Source: Cohaesibacter celericrescens
GTDB lineage: Bacteria > Pseudomonadota > Alphaproteobacteria > Rhizobiales > Cohaesibacteraceae
Length of the DNA: 64,000 nucleotides
Direction: 5' to 3'
NCBI RefSeq assembly: GCF_002866925.1
Contig: NZ_PKUQ01000016.1
Location: forward strand, 124,001-188,000
Shown here piece after piece: positions 53,604-62,472 of the stretch. Under the pieces are notes generated by a model. The model did not search any database. It was not told the origin of the DNA and saw only the letters and a program-made list of their open reading frames with translations. The number at the start of each line of letters is the position of its first letter. Position 1 is the stretch's first letter. The translations under genes were made by a program, and so were the position numbers.

Positions 53604-55733
53604 TTATTTGTCGGTGTTTGCTATTATTTCAATTGCCAGGGTGTCTGGGATGCTGGTAGGGGCTGTTGCTGCAACGCCCAGTATTTGCGCTACTGGAACG
53701 GGGGCCTCAGGGTCTAGGGAAATTTCCAGATTTTCCGGGTCTTTGAGGAAGATTTTCACTTGCTCAGCAACTTCGCTGGCAAACTCTGGTTTGGTGAAAG
53801 CAGAGAGCATCGATTGAACCTGACCTGCAGCAAAGTCACGCACTTGATCCGGCCCCATGCCGGTCATTCCTCCAGCAAGATTGATCAGCTCTGATACGCC
53901 GCCCAAGTCATACAGGGTTAGGTATGATGGCAGCACCGACCCGGTCGCCATGGCTGCCTGGGCTGATTCTGGATCTTCCATATAGGAGCGCAAGATGCCG
54001 CCAAAGCCGATGGACGCATCCAGTTCTATGATATCAGCTAGCTGAATATTCATTGGTTCGAGTATGAAGGTGTTGCCGGCTTCGTCCCATTTGAGAGTGA
54101 TTTCTTCATTCAATGTCAGCTTATCCATACCCAATTGGCTCATCAATACTGACGCAAGAGGATGTCCGATAAGCGATTTTGAAATGGTCAGATTGTCGAT
54201 TTTAGTATTGAGATAGGCGGGGATTGCCAACCCTTTGCGGTCCAATTCGGTACGAATTTCCTTCGCGGATACTGCATTGGCGATGCTGTCTTGGTAGCTT
54301 AGATCCGAGAGCGATAGCTGGAACGCGTTGGGGGCGAGTTTCGCGCCATCACTGGCTGTTATCTCTCTGTCTGCCAAACTGGTTTTTATGACTTTTTCAA
54401 TGTGCAAATAGTCGGGAAACTCAAGCTTCTCTATAGCAAATCTTCCCAAGGAAAAGGTGACTTCAGGAGGCCCTGCATAAGAGAGGCCAGAGACCGATAT
54501 TTCTTCAATGCCGTTGGAATCCAGATTACTGAGGCGCGTTTTATCAAGGCTGATTTTTGCTGCCAGGCCTTCGTATGGGCCCTTTGGAAGCATGATATCT
54601 GCTTTGATTTCGCCGGTTTCGATTAAGCCCATCGCAAAGCTGCGGATGAAGTCGAAGCCTGCTTTGATGAGTTTCTCCTGATCTGCAACAGGCAGTTGTT
54701 GTGGAGCTTTATCCTGCGCAAGTAGCTCGTCAATGAGGGGCACTATGAATGACGCTGGTTGCTTGACTGTAAAGTCTTTCTGGATTGAGGGCTCGGCCGA
54801 GAATTCAAACAATCCGGGTAAGCTTGCTTTGACTGGTCCTATGTCGATCAGCTTAATTACATTTGTTGTGCCTTCCAACGGCGGCATTGCAGGGTCTATC
54901 GTTGCCAAAAGAGCTGAAATATCATAGCCTTCATAGCGGGATTCTCCAACCTCGTAGGTGAGTTTGGTTGGGAAATCCTGCATTGGTTTCCCCGTTTTAT
55001 GGTCGCCGCCCATGGCGCTACCCATTGGCTGCTCAAATGATACCTCGCCCTTGCGCGAGCCAATGACCAACGATGTCAATTTTCCCTCAGATAAGCCATT
55101 GACTGTTGTTGGACCCCAGACATTTTTTTCCGTTTGTACGCCGTTTCCGCCGGTTTGTGTTGTGGTGTAACCGTCAGAGGAAAATTTTTCATATTTGGGT
55201 TTTAGAATGAGCGGTCGGATATAGTCCATTATGCTGCCGATGGGGCGCGATGGGGCTATTTTTAATTCGCCTATAAAGGGTTGGAAGCCATGAACAACCC
55301 TGTCGTTCCCAGTGGCTTTGCCCGTGATGCTCATGTCATTGTTGGTGCCATCAAGATCGACGTGTATCGCAAAATTGTTGCCAATATAGGTCAATGCTTC
55401 ATAGGAGATGCCGTCGTTCTCAAGGGATAGGCCTTGAGCTGTGAGGGTTGGTATTTTGAAAGTGGCGTTGACCTTTAAATGTGAGCTCACTTCGGAGCCA
55501 TCTGCGTTGGGCCTATTGTTCGGCAAATCCCAGTTTAATTCATAAACAACATTTTGAGCCGTCAGTTGATCGGCATCTGCTTGATAGTGGGTCGAACCAA
55601 CTTGCATTGTGACCAAGCCAGATGAGTTGATGTCGTCCACCATTGCCTGAAAGGCCTGCTCGGCATCACTCTGGGCTTGAACCAGCGCTGTGGAAACGAG
55701 AAGAAAGGAAAGGGTCAAACCGTGGCGTTTCAT
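53604..55733 (-). CDS. Large secreted protein of unknown function
   Basis: This 709-aa protein starts with a signal peptide (MKRHGLTLSFLLVSTALVQAQ) and has no further membrane helix, so it is probably periplasmic. The rest is rich in alternating polar and hydrophobic beta-type segments broken by D/G-rich turns, with repeated patterns such as ITGKA, LSDLSYQDS, VSGLSYAGPPEV and IELDASIGFGG that resemble repeated beta-sheet layers. I do not recognise the family; a lipid- or AsmA-like fold is only a guess. GAGG lies 10 bases before the ATG. It is convergent with aspS and divergent from the EAL genes. Confidence 0.82.
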   Translation of the reverse strand: MKRHGLTLSFLLVSTALVQAQSDAEQAFQAMVDDINSSGLVTMQVGSTHYQADADQLTAQNVVYELNWDLPNNRPNADGSEVSSHLKVNATFKIPTLTAQGLSLENDGISYEALTYIGNNFAIHVDLDGTNNDMSITGKATGNDRVVHGFQPFIGELKIAPSRPIGSIMDYIRPLILKPKYEKFSSDGYTTTQTGGNGVQTEKNVWGPTTVNGLSEGKLTSLVIGSRKGEVSFEQPMGSAMGGDHKTGKPMQDFPTKLTYEVGESRYEGYDISALLATIDPAMPPLEGTTNVIKLIDIGPVKASLPGLFEFSAEPSIQKDFTVKQPASFIVPLIDELLAQDKAPQQLPVADQEKLIKAGFDFIRSFAMGLIETGEIKADIMLPKGPYEGLAAKISLDKTRLSNLDSNGIEEISVSGLSYAGPPEVTFSLGRFAIEKLEFPDYLHIEKVIKTSLADREITASDGAKLAPNAFQLSLSDLSYQDSIANAVSAKEIRTELDRKGLAIPAYLNTKIDNLTISKSLIGHPLASVLMSQLGMDKLTLNEEITLKWDEAGNTFILEPMNIQLADIIELDASIGFGGILRSYMEDPESAQAAMATGSVLPSYLTLYDLGGVSELINLAGGMTGMGPDQVRDFAAGQVQSMLSAFTKPEFASEVAEQVKIFLKDPENLEISLDPEAPVPVAQILGVAATAPTSIPDTLAIEIIANTDK

Positions 55734-56141
55734 AACAAGTATGCCTCATGAATTTCGAGTACAGAAAAAGATCAAATCAATTGCTTAGATCGTCAAAATA
55801 GATGGCTTTTTGGTGTTTTGCTGCATCATGCCACAATTTAAGCGCGGGTGACGGAATATGTCTATGCAACTCATGTAATCTGGTTCCGTTCTGACCTTGC
55901 CATAGATGGTCGTTGCAATGAGTCTGATTGGCGCTGTCCGAAATTTCAAGACATTTGTGTAGCCAGATCGCCCAATTTTAAGCAAATTATTCCATTGTGT
56001 GCTGTAGAGCCTTGGATGTTTCCGTCAAACTTTCCATTACTACGAATTTCAGGATCATTTTCTGCATATTTTCCAAAGGTTAAGCTTATCTTAGGTCTCA
56101 ATACCTATTCTCTCTTTTGGCGCAAGGGAGTTTACCGTTTG
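55734..56141. other. Divergent intergenic region before the EAL gene pair
   Basis: An open frame reaches back from the first EAL gene to 55848, but it has no membrane or family features and no good RBS, so I treat it as untranslated. No clear promoter or structure is seen in these 408 bases. Confidence 0.45.
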
Positions 56142-57809
56142 ATGAACCGATTTCGGTCTATCTTGTTGATGTTTTTGGGTGTGGTGCTGGGGGTTATTCC
56201 TTTGTTTGCCGCAAACATATTTATGCGCGACTTTGTTTATAAACAAGGCGAACAACATCTTGAGCAATCAGCCCAGAGAACACTGAAGCATTCAGAAGGT
56301 CTCATTCAACTGGCGGTGGATGTATTCTCCGCGCTGCCGCATTATCAGGTTCTTGAATGCGGTGATGAGCTGCAAAGTCGATTCCGAGCGATGGTTTTGC
56401 GTCATACAACGCTGCATGACGTTGGCTTGGTCTATAACGGCGAATTCATGTATTGCTCGTCTCTAAAAGAAAGCACGCGATTTTATCCGACCTCTGACGT
56501 TGTTATCGGCTCTGTGCCTCATCTTAGCTATGTTGCTGTAAACGATGGCGAGACTGGCAAAAATGGCGTTCTTGTGAAATGGGCAATCAGTGATGCCGTT
56601 TCACTTGGTGGCTTTATTTTGGTAGATGCGTTCAATCTCGAATTTATGCAAAATGAGTTTGCTGATTTGTTTCGCATGACGGTTTCGTTGACGAACAGTG
56701 CGCAGATTGCCGAGACGTCGCCTGAAAGCAGGCTTCTCAAGCGAGCCCCGTTCTCTCTGGTCAAGCTTGATCCTGCTTGGACCGAGAATTTGATTACCTA
56801 TCAGCAAGAAAGCGATCGCTATCCGATTACTGTGTCTGTCGGGGTCCCCTTTCAAGCTGTATGGGATGCTTTTAGTGGCGCCATGAATGTTATCAATGGT
56901 CTTGGAATCCTGATTGGCGCCTTGATCCTTATCTTCTTCATGCGGATAAGTTTGCGAAAACCAGGTCAATATGACAGCATCGAACAAGGGATTAAACGGA
57001 AAGAATTTATCCCATATTATCAGCCGATTATCGATATTCAGAACGGGCGGCTCGCGGGCTGTGAAGTGCTGGTGCGTTGGCGCAAGGCTGATGGATCGAT
57101 TGTTTCGCCCGGACACTTTATCGATATTGCCGAAGCGTCAGGTCTGGCCCGTCCGATGACCAGTTTGCTGATGGAAAAAGTGGCACAGGATCTGTCTGTG
57201 TCCTACAGCCGCCACCCGCATTTGAAAGTCGCGATCAATCTGTTCAATCGCCATTTTGATGATTTGGGTATCGTCAGTGAGATCGAGCAGACTTTTGGTA
57301 ATTCGGGGGTTCGTTTTAATCAGCTTGTTTTTGAAATAACGGAACGGCAACCTTTGGAAAACCTTGATCGTGCTAGAGCCATTATTGCGCGCATGCAGAA
57401 ACTTGGTGTTCGGGTTGCCCTTGATGATGCCGGTACGGGACACGGCGGGTTTGCATATCTGCAGAAATTGGGCATGAATATCATCAAAATTGACAAGCTG
57501 TTTGTTGATGCTATCACCTCAGGCTGCGACAGCGTTCCTATTGTCGATTCCTTGCGCCAGATGGCTAAAGGGATGGACATGGTGGTTGTTGCAGAGGGCG
57601 TTGAAACCGAGGAACAGCTCGACTACTTGCGGCGCACGGGCATCGACGAAGCTCAGGGATATATTTTTGCGCCGCCTCTGCCTGCGCGGGCCTATTTGGA
57701 GCTTGTCGGTGCATTGGGTGGCGATGCCAACCAGTTGGATGATCAGGAGACACCTTTGATCATTAGCCCAGACAGCCTAGTAACCATGCCCAAAACTCAG
57801 ACGGCCTAG
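56142..57809 (+). CDS. Membrane EAL phosphodiesterase with CSS-motif periplasmic domain
   Basis: EAL domains hydrolyse cyclic di-GMP. This 555-aa protein has a first membrane helix (about 7-28), a periplasmic domain (about 30-235) with C73 and the CSS motif C105-S-S, a second helix (about 245-265), and a cytoplasmic EAL domain. Catalytic residues are kept: CEVLVRW for EAL, NLFNRH, FEITERQ, ALDDAGTGHGG (DDFGTG variant), IKIDKLF and EGVET. In E. coli PdeC a similar cysteine pair and its redox state control activity and proteolysis. ATG 56142 starts the first helix; GGGAG lies 11 bases upstream. Confidence 0.92.
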   Translation: MNRFRSILLMFLGVVLGVIPLFAANIFMRDFVYKQGEQHLEQSAQRTLKHSEGLIQLAVDVFSALPHYQVLECGDELQSRFRAMVLRHTTLHDVGLVYNGEFMYCSSLKESTRFYPTSDVVIGSVPHLSYVAVNDGETGKNGVLVKWAISDAVSLGGFILVDAFNLEFMQNEFADLFRMTVSLTNSAQIAETSPESRLLKRAPFSLVKLDPAWTENLITYQQESDRYPITVSVGVPFQAVWDAFSGAMNVINGLGILIGALILIFFMRISLRKPGQYDSIEQGIKRKEFIPYYQPIIDIQNGRLAGCEVLVRWRKADGSIVSPGHFIDIAEASGLARPMTSLLMEKVAQDLSVSYSRHPHLKVAINLFNRHFDDLGIVSEIEQTFGNSGVRFNQLVFEITERQPLENLDRARAIIARMQKLGVRVALDDAGTGHGGFAYLQKLGMNIIKIDKLFVDAITSGCDSVPIVDSLRQMAKGMDMVVVAEGVETEEQLDYLRRTGIDEAQGYIFAPPLPARAYLELVGALGGDANQLDDQETPLIISPDSLVTMPKTQTA

Positions 57810-57940
57810 TCTTTCCATATCACCTTCAGTCCGCAGACTGACGTAAGAAATGTGTGGACTTTCGGATTTATTGAAATAAATCAACCGATTTTTCACAGCT
57901 TTGATGGTGAAATGGCATTTGAATAAATGTGCGGGGATGC

Positions 57941-59542
57941 ATGATCAAAAACGCCAGAAAAATTGCAGGATTTATGTTGCTTGGAGCGGTGGGTGCGTAT
58001 GTTCTGACGGCTGGTGCCCAATCCGTGCTTTATTGGCAAGCGCGTACGGGCGTGGAAGAAGACCTAAAGGTTTCTGCTCATCTAATGCTGGAGCGGGCTT
58101 CTGATGCCACCCAATCCGCGATCGACTTGCTGAACCAGTTGGCTCAGAATAGTGGTTTGTCCTGCACGGGTGATCATCGGTATCTTTACAGCAAAGCGAC
58201 GCGCTCGACTGCGTGGGTGGATACGATTGGGCTCGTTGACCGCAACGGGAATCTGGTGTGTACCGATATGGGTCAATCTGCGCGACAATCCGGATTGTTG
58301 CCAATTTACCAACCCGACAGCAAAGAAATCAGTTTGTCGTTGTCTGGTGGGGCTGACCCCGATCAAGTGTTGTCTTTGCTCGTGGTAAGACACCTGAACA
58401 ATGGTCGACGGCTTGTGGCGCGTGTGCCGGGAGAGCTAATCAAAATAGATCCTGTTCGCAATGATCTAAGACGCTTTCGCATTGCAATGTTGTCCCTTGG
58501 GTCAGGGGTCCCTTGGTATCTTCTGGAACCAATCGAGACGGGAGGAGACATTGTCTCGCGCGTTCACGAGGCGTCAGAGTTTATGCCTTATGAAGTCAGT
58601 ATCTCTCTTACAGAAACGGCTTTAGACGCAGTGACACAAGGTGCCCGCAAGATCATCAACGTCTTTGGTGTTCTGCTAGGGTTATTCGCCCTTGTGGGTG
58701 CATATTTTATGGGACGCTATCGCCCCGATGAAGGGGACAAGATACTTGAAGCGCTGGATAATGGCGAGTTTGTGCCATATATGCAGCCGATTGTTGATTT
58801 GGATACTGGGGCTATCTCCGGCTGCGAGATCTTGTCGCGATGGAACAAACCAGATGGAAGCGTCGTGCCACCCCATGAGTTCATTCCGCTGGCTCAAAAC
58901 TATAGCATGACGCGGGAAGTGACATTCCATATCATGGAAGAAACCCGGGATTTGGTTGATGTTTTGATGGAGAGCAAACCCGATTTCAAGGTCGCCTTCA
59001 ATATATTCTCACGGCAATTGGTTGACGATACAATCGTCGCGGACATTCGTGAGGTCTTTAAAGACAGCAAATTATCCTTTGAAAATCTCATTTTCGAGGT
59101 GTCTGATCGCGTGCCGATAGACGATATTGCTTTGGCTCAGGATGTTATTAGCCAGATTCAGGCGCTCGGGTCAGAGATTGCGCTTGATGATGTCGGCTCT
59201 GGCCATAGTGGCCTTTACAATCTGACGTCATTCGGGGTGAATATACTCAAAATAGACAAAATGATTGTTGATACGCTGAATGAGAGTGTCGGCGGCCAAG
59301 AACTGGTCCGTGGCCTAATTGGCTTGGCGGACAGGCTTAATATTGGTGTGATCGCAGAAGGCATAGAAACAGAAGACCAAGTGATGCAACTGAGAAAAAT
59401 GGGTGTGTCCGCGGCGCAGGGATATTTATTTGCTCCACCCATGCCGGCTTCAGCCTTTATTGAATTATTCTTGGCGTCGAAGGCGCGCAAAAGTACAACG
59501 GATGCTGTGGCTCCTGAGGTGCCATCTGAACTGGCTGCGTGA
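57941..59542 (+). CDS. Membrane EAL phosphodiesterase, paralogue with CTD in place of CSS
   Basis: This 533-aa protein has the same plan as its upstream neighbour: a membrane helix (about 9-30), a periplasmic domain, a second helix (about 228-250) and a cytoplasmic EAL domain. Periplasmic C75 and C107 align with C73 and C105 of the neighbour, but the motif reads C-T-D instead of C-S-S. The EAL residues are kept: CEILSRW, FNIFSRQ, FEVSDR, ALDDVGSGHSG, LKIDKMI and EGIET, so it is probably active. ATG 57941 has GGGG 5 bases upstream; a GTG at 57929 is possible. The pair looks like an old tandem duplication. Confidence 0.9.
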   Translation: MIKNARKIAGFMLLGAVGAYVLTAGAQSVLYWQARTGVEEDLKVSAHLMLERASDATQSAIDLLNQLAQNSGLSCTGDHRYLYSKATRSTAWVDTIGLVDRNGNLVCTDMGQSARQSGLLPIYQPDSKEISLSLSGGADPDQVLSLLVVRHLNNGRRLVARVPGELIKIDPVRNDLRRFRIAMLSLGSGVPWYLLEPIETGGDIVSRVHEASEFMPYEVSISLTETALDAVTQGARKIINVFGVLLGLFALVGAYFMGRYRPDEGDKILEALDNGEFVPYMQPIVDLDTGAISGCEILSRWNKPDGSVVPPHEFIPLAQNYSMTREVTFHIMEETRDLVDVLMESKPDFKVAFNIFSRQLVDDTIVADIREVFKDSKLSFENLIFEVSDRVPIDDIALAQDVISQIQALGSEIALDDVGSGHSGLYNLTSFGVNILKIDKMIVDTLNESVGGQELVRGLIGLADRLNIGVIAEGIETEDQVMQLRKMGVSAAQGYLFAPPMPASAFIELFLASKARKSTTDAVAPEVPSELAA

Positions 59543-59776
59543 TTCTCAAAGTGAGGCGTTTTGTGGCTGCTCGAGTGTCGAACTGTTGCCATTTTTGATA
59601 TTAAGTGAATTGTGGGTTTATTTTGATGGGCCATCTATGGCTGCACATCTTTTGACGGCATCGTTGATGCCCCGTAATGTCCCGCTGTGTGGCGAATATG
59701 ACCGCCTTGCCCCGTTTTGATGCTCAGAGTTATTTGGACTGCCTAAACGGTTAGGCTGGATTGGGTCGATAAGAAT

Positions 59777-59808
59777 AAAAAGGCACTCCGTTGCAGAGCG
59801 CCTTTTTT
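59777..59808. terminator. Bidirectional terminator between the second EAL gene and amn
   Basis: AAAAAGGC-A-CTC pairs with GAG-C-GCCTTTTT around a 7-nt loop with one mismatch, with A/T runs on both sides. Confidence 0.82.
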
Positions 59809-59827
59809 ATCAGTCAGTTTTTTTCTT

Positions 59828-61315
59828 TTATTGAAACGCTGTCTCGGCGAAGCTGCGCAATTTACGAGAATGGATGCGTTCAACAGGCATTTCGCGCAAG
59901 TTTTCTAGTGCCTTGATGCCGATTTTCAAATGCTGTTTGACCTGCTGTGTGTAGAAACTGCTGGCCATGCCTGGTAGTTTTAGTTCTCCGTGCAGCGGCT
60001 TGTCCGAGACGCATAGCAGCGTGCCATAGGGAACACGAAAGCGAAACCCATTGGCTGCGATTGTCGCTGATTCCATATCAAGACCAACTGCGCGAGATTG
60101 AGACAGGCGCTCTACAGGTTCTTTGTGGTCCCGCAATTCCCAGTTCCGGTTGTCGATGGTAGCGACGGTACCGGTGCGCATGATGCGTTTGAGGTCGTAG
60201 CCGGTAAAACCGGTGATTTCCGCCACGGAGTCTTCCAGTGCGACCTGAATTTCGGCCAGCGGAGGAATTGGAACCCATGTGGGCAGGTCTGCATCTAGGA
60301 CATGGTCTTCGCGGACATAGCCATGCGCCAGCACATAATCACCCAGTCGCTGGGTGTTTCTCAATCCGGCGCAGTGTCCTAGCATCAGCCATGCATGGGG
60401 GCGCAGAACGGCGATATGGTCGGTTATTGTTTTGGCGTTGGAAGGCCCGACGCCAATGTTGACCATGGTGATGCCATTTTGGTCTTTGCGTTTGAGGTGA
60501 TAGGCGGGCATTTGCGGAATGCGCGATGCTGCTGCGCCATCGGAAGGCTCTGTCGCACCAGAAGGCGTTATCAAGTTGCCAGCTTCGACAAATTCCTCAT
60601 ATTCGGAATCGCCGTCCGCCATCAGCTGCTTGGCCCAATCTACAAATTCATCAATGTAGAATTGATAGTTGGTAAAGAGCACGAAATTTTGAAAATGCTC
60701 CGGTTTGGTTGCTGTGTAATGTGCCAAGCGGTGCAGTGAATAGTCGATCCGTGGACCGGTAAACGGTGCTAGAGGAACAACATCATCGGGACCGAAATGC
60801 CGAGTGCCGTTGACAATGGCGTCATCGGTGATCGCCAAATCTGGCACGTCAAATATATCGCGTAAGGGGCGAGACCATGTTTCGGGCAGGGCGCCTTCCA
60901 CATCCATGCCGTTCGGCCATGCGAAATGCACTGGAATCGGTGTCGGTGAAGGGCCGACTTCGATGGCGACATTGTGGTTGGACAACAGCAATTCGATTTG
61001 TGTCGTTAGATAATGGCGAAACAAATCTGGGCGTGTGATGGTCGACGCATAGGTTCCGGGCCCTGGCACATGGCCAAATGACAGGCGTGTATCAATTTGT
61101 GCATGGGTGTCTGTGGTTAGTCGAATTTCTGGATAGGTGGCACGATACCGCCCCGATTTAGGTACATCGCCATGCGCGACGCGGGTGAATGCTTGCTGTA
61201 AAAATTCAGTGTGCGCTTCATAGATCGCTATCAATCGATCGATCGCATCATTGGCATTGCGATATTTTTCGTGACTGAATTGGTCGGGCGCCATAATGGA
61301 AAAGGGTGTTTTCAT
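59828..61315 (-). CDS. amn: AMP nucleosidase
   Basis: Amn splits AMP into adenine and ribose 5-phosphate, helping to balance the purine pool. The 495-aa protein has the N-terminal regulatory domain (SRPLRDIFDVPDLAITDDAIVNGT) and the C-terminal phosphorylase-like domain with MVNIGVGPSNAKTITDHIAVLRP, GHCAGLR, VGLDMESATIAANGFRFRVPYGTLLCVSDKPLHGELKLPG. E. coli Amn is 484 aa. ATG 61315 is chosen; a frame reaching back to 61495 would start before the likely transcription start. A terminator follows at 59777-59808. Confidence 0.95.
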   Translation of the reverse strand: MKTPFSIMAPDQFSHEKYRNANDAIDRLIAIYEAHTEFLQQAFTRVAHGDVPKSGRYRATYPEIRLTTDTHAQIDTRLSFGHVPGPGTYASTITRPDLFRHYLTTQIELLLSNHNVAIEVGPSPTPIPVHFAWPNGMDVEGALPETWSRPLRDIFDVPDLAITDDAIVNGTRHFGPDDVVPLAPFTGPRIDYSLHRLAHYTATKPEHFQNFVLFTNYQFYIDEFVDWAKQLMADGDSEYEEFVEAGNLITPSGATEPSDGAAASRIPQMPAYHLKRKDQNGITMVNIGVGPSNAKTITDHIAVLRPHAWLMLGHCAGLRNTQRLGDYVLAHGYVREDHVLDADLPTWVPIPPLAEIQVALEDSVAEITGFTGYDLKRIMRTGTVATIDNRNWELRDHKEPVERLSQSRAVGLDMESATIAANGFRFRVPYGTLLCVSDKPLHGELKLPGMASSFYTQQVKQHLKIGIKALENLREMPVERIHSRKLRSFAETAFQ

Positions 61316-61748
61316 TCTTTTTCGTTCTCCTTTTCCTCTGGCCTTTTCCGCCCGTTCGGCAAAAAGGTCAAGAGAAAAGTGTATTTTCGGCATCAATTGC
61401 CGAATAGTTGGTGCATATATGTGATCGATTGCCTTGAATTGTAAGAGCTGTCTATATAATGGCGCGAATAAGCGCTGACCAAGGTCTAAAGCCAAACCCT
61501 TTGATCACTTTGTTCTGATTTTTGATCATATAGCCTGACTTTTTACAAAGGGTATCAAATCTGCGGCGGGTTTGGTATTTCCATCTTTATGCCTGTATTG
61601 CCTGGTTTATCTTCTCGTTGAGCGTAACGTCTTGCCTTTGTATTGGGTTCAACCGATATTTTTCTACAAAAGGCCCGTTTTCGGGGTAGTCTCGTTCAAA
61701 ATATACGTTGGTTTCTGCGTTGCTGCGACACAAAGGGGTTGGTTTGCT
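61316..61748. other. Divergent intergenic region between amn and the second LysE gene
   Basis: No gene is seen in these 433 bases. Overlapping promoter candidates lie near 61433-61482. The predicted lysE-side leader is about 280 bases long and contains GCGC-GAATAA-GCGC (61463-61476) and two TGATCA palindromes, but no structure I recognise. Confidence 0.45.
61433..61482. promoter_or_regulatory. Overlapping divergent promoter candidates for amn and the LysE gene
   Basis: On the plus strand CTTGAA (61433-61438) is 16 bases from a perfect TATAAT (61455-61460). On the minus strand TTGGTC (61482-61477) is 18 bases from TATATA (61458-61453). The -10 boxes overlap. Confidence 0.42.
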
Positions 61749-62372
61749 ATGTCTTTGGAGTTTTTTCTCACGTCTTTATTTGTTGTAATCACGCCGGGGA
61801 CCGGAATGATTTACACTTTGGCTTGCACTCTTGGATTCGGGTTGCGCTCCGGTCTTTTGGGGGCTTTGGGTGGGACTTTGTCGATCATTTCTCACATTAC
61901 AGCTGCGATTCTGGGGCTTGCTGCTTTGCTTCACGCCAGTGCTATGGCGTTTCAGGTGATCAAATTTGCTGGTGTCGCCTATCTCATTTATATGGCTTAC
62001 AAAATGCTTAGGGACAAAAGCCAGCTCAACGCGCAGGCTTTGGGCCATGATGACGCGCAACCACGCTCAGATTTCATCATTGTGCGCGATGGAATTTTGC
62101 TCAACCTACTCAATCCCAAGTTATCGATATTCTTTCTTGCTTTCTTGCCCCAATTTGTCGATGTGAATGCCGCTAATCCGGTGGTCGATATGGCTATGCT
62201 GGGTGGGGTCTTTATGGTGATGACCTTCGGTGTTTTTGCCATTGTCGGCGTTGCCGCGGCTTCCGTTCGTGACAAAGTTCTAGCGCAGCCATCGGTTATG
62301 AATTGGCTGAAACGCGGCTTTGCGGCTACCTTTGTGGCCCTGGGTGCACGGTTGGCACTGTCTGAGCAATAA
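61749..62372 (+). CDS. LysE/RhtB family exporter
   Basis: This 207-aa six-helix protein begins MSLEFFLTSLFVVITPGTGMIYTLACTLGFG, the LysE/RhtB opening in which TPGTG replaces the more usual TPGPN. AYLIYMAYKMLRDK and NPKLSIFFLAFLPQFV are family blocks. The substrate is unknown. The start at 61749 fits the family; an open frame extends upstream to 61572 without support. AGGGG lies 10 bases before the ATG. It ends at a very strong terminator shared with nrdJ. Confidence 0.9.
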   Translation: MSLEFFLTSLFVVITPGTGMIYTLACTLGFGLRSGLLGALGGTLSIISHITAAILGLAALLHASAMAFQVIKFAGVAYLIYMAYKMLRDKSQLNAQALGHDDAQPRSDFIIVRDGILLNLLNPKLSIFFLAFLPQFVDVNAANPVVDMAMLGGVFMVMTFGVFAIVGVAAASVRDKVLAQPSVMNWLKRGFAATFVALGARLALSEQ

Positions 62373-62415
62373 CGATCATGCTTGTTTCGTTTGAAATGAT
62401 GGTACTGAAGTCAAC

Positions 62416-62448
62416 AAAAAGCCCCGCTCAGATTGAGCGGGGCTTTTT
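62416..62448. terminator. Bidirectional terminator between the LysE gene and nrdJ
   Basis: AAAAAGCCCCGCTCA (62416-62430) pairs perfectly with TGAGCGGGGCTTTTT (62434-62448) around a 3-nt loop; a 15-bp stem with T-runs in both directions. Confidence 0.95.
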
Positions 62449-62472
62449 CGTTATTGACCTTAAGGCGAAGGG

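Noticed and set aside
55848..56141. 98-residue upstream extension of the first EAL protein
   Set aside because: No good RBS or recognisable domain; the first membrane helix begins right after the ATG at 56142, as in the neighbouring paralogue.
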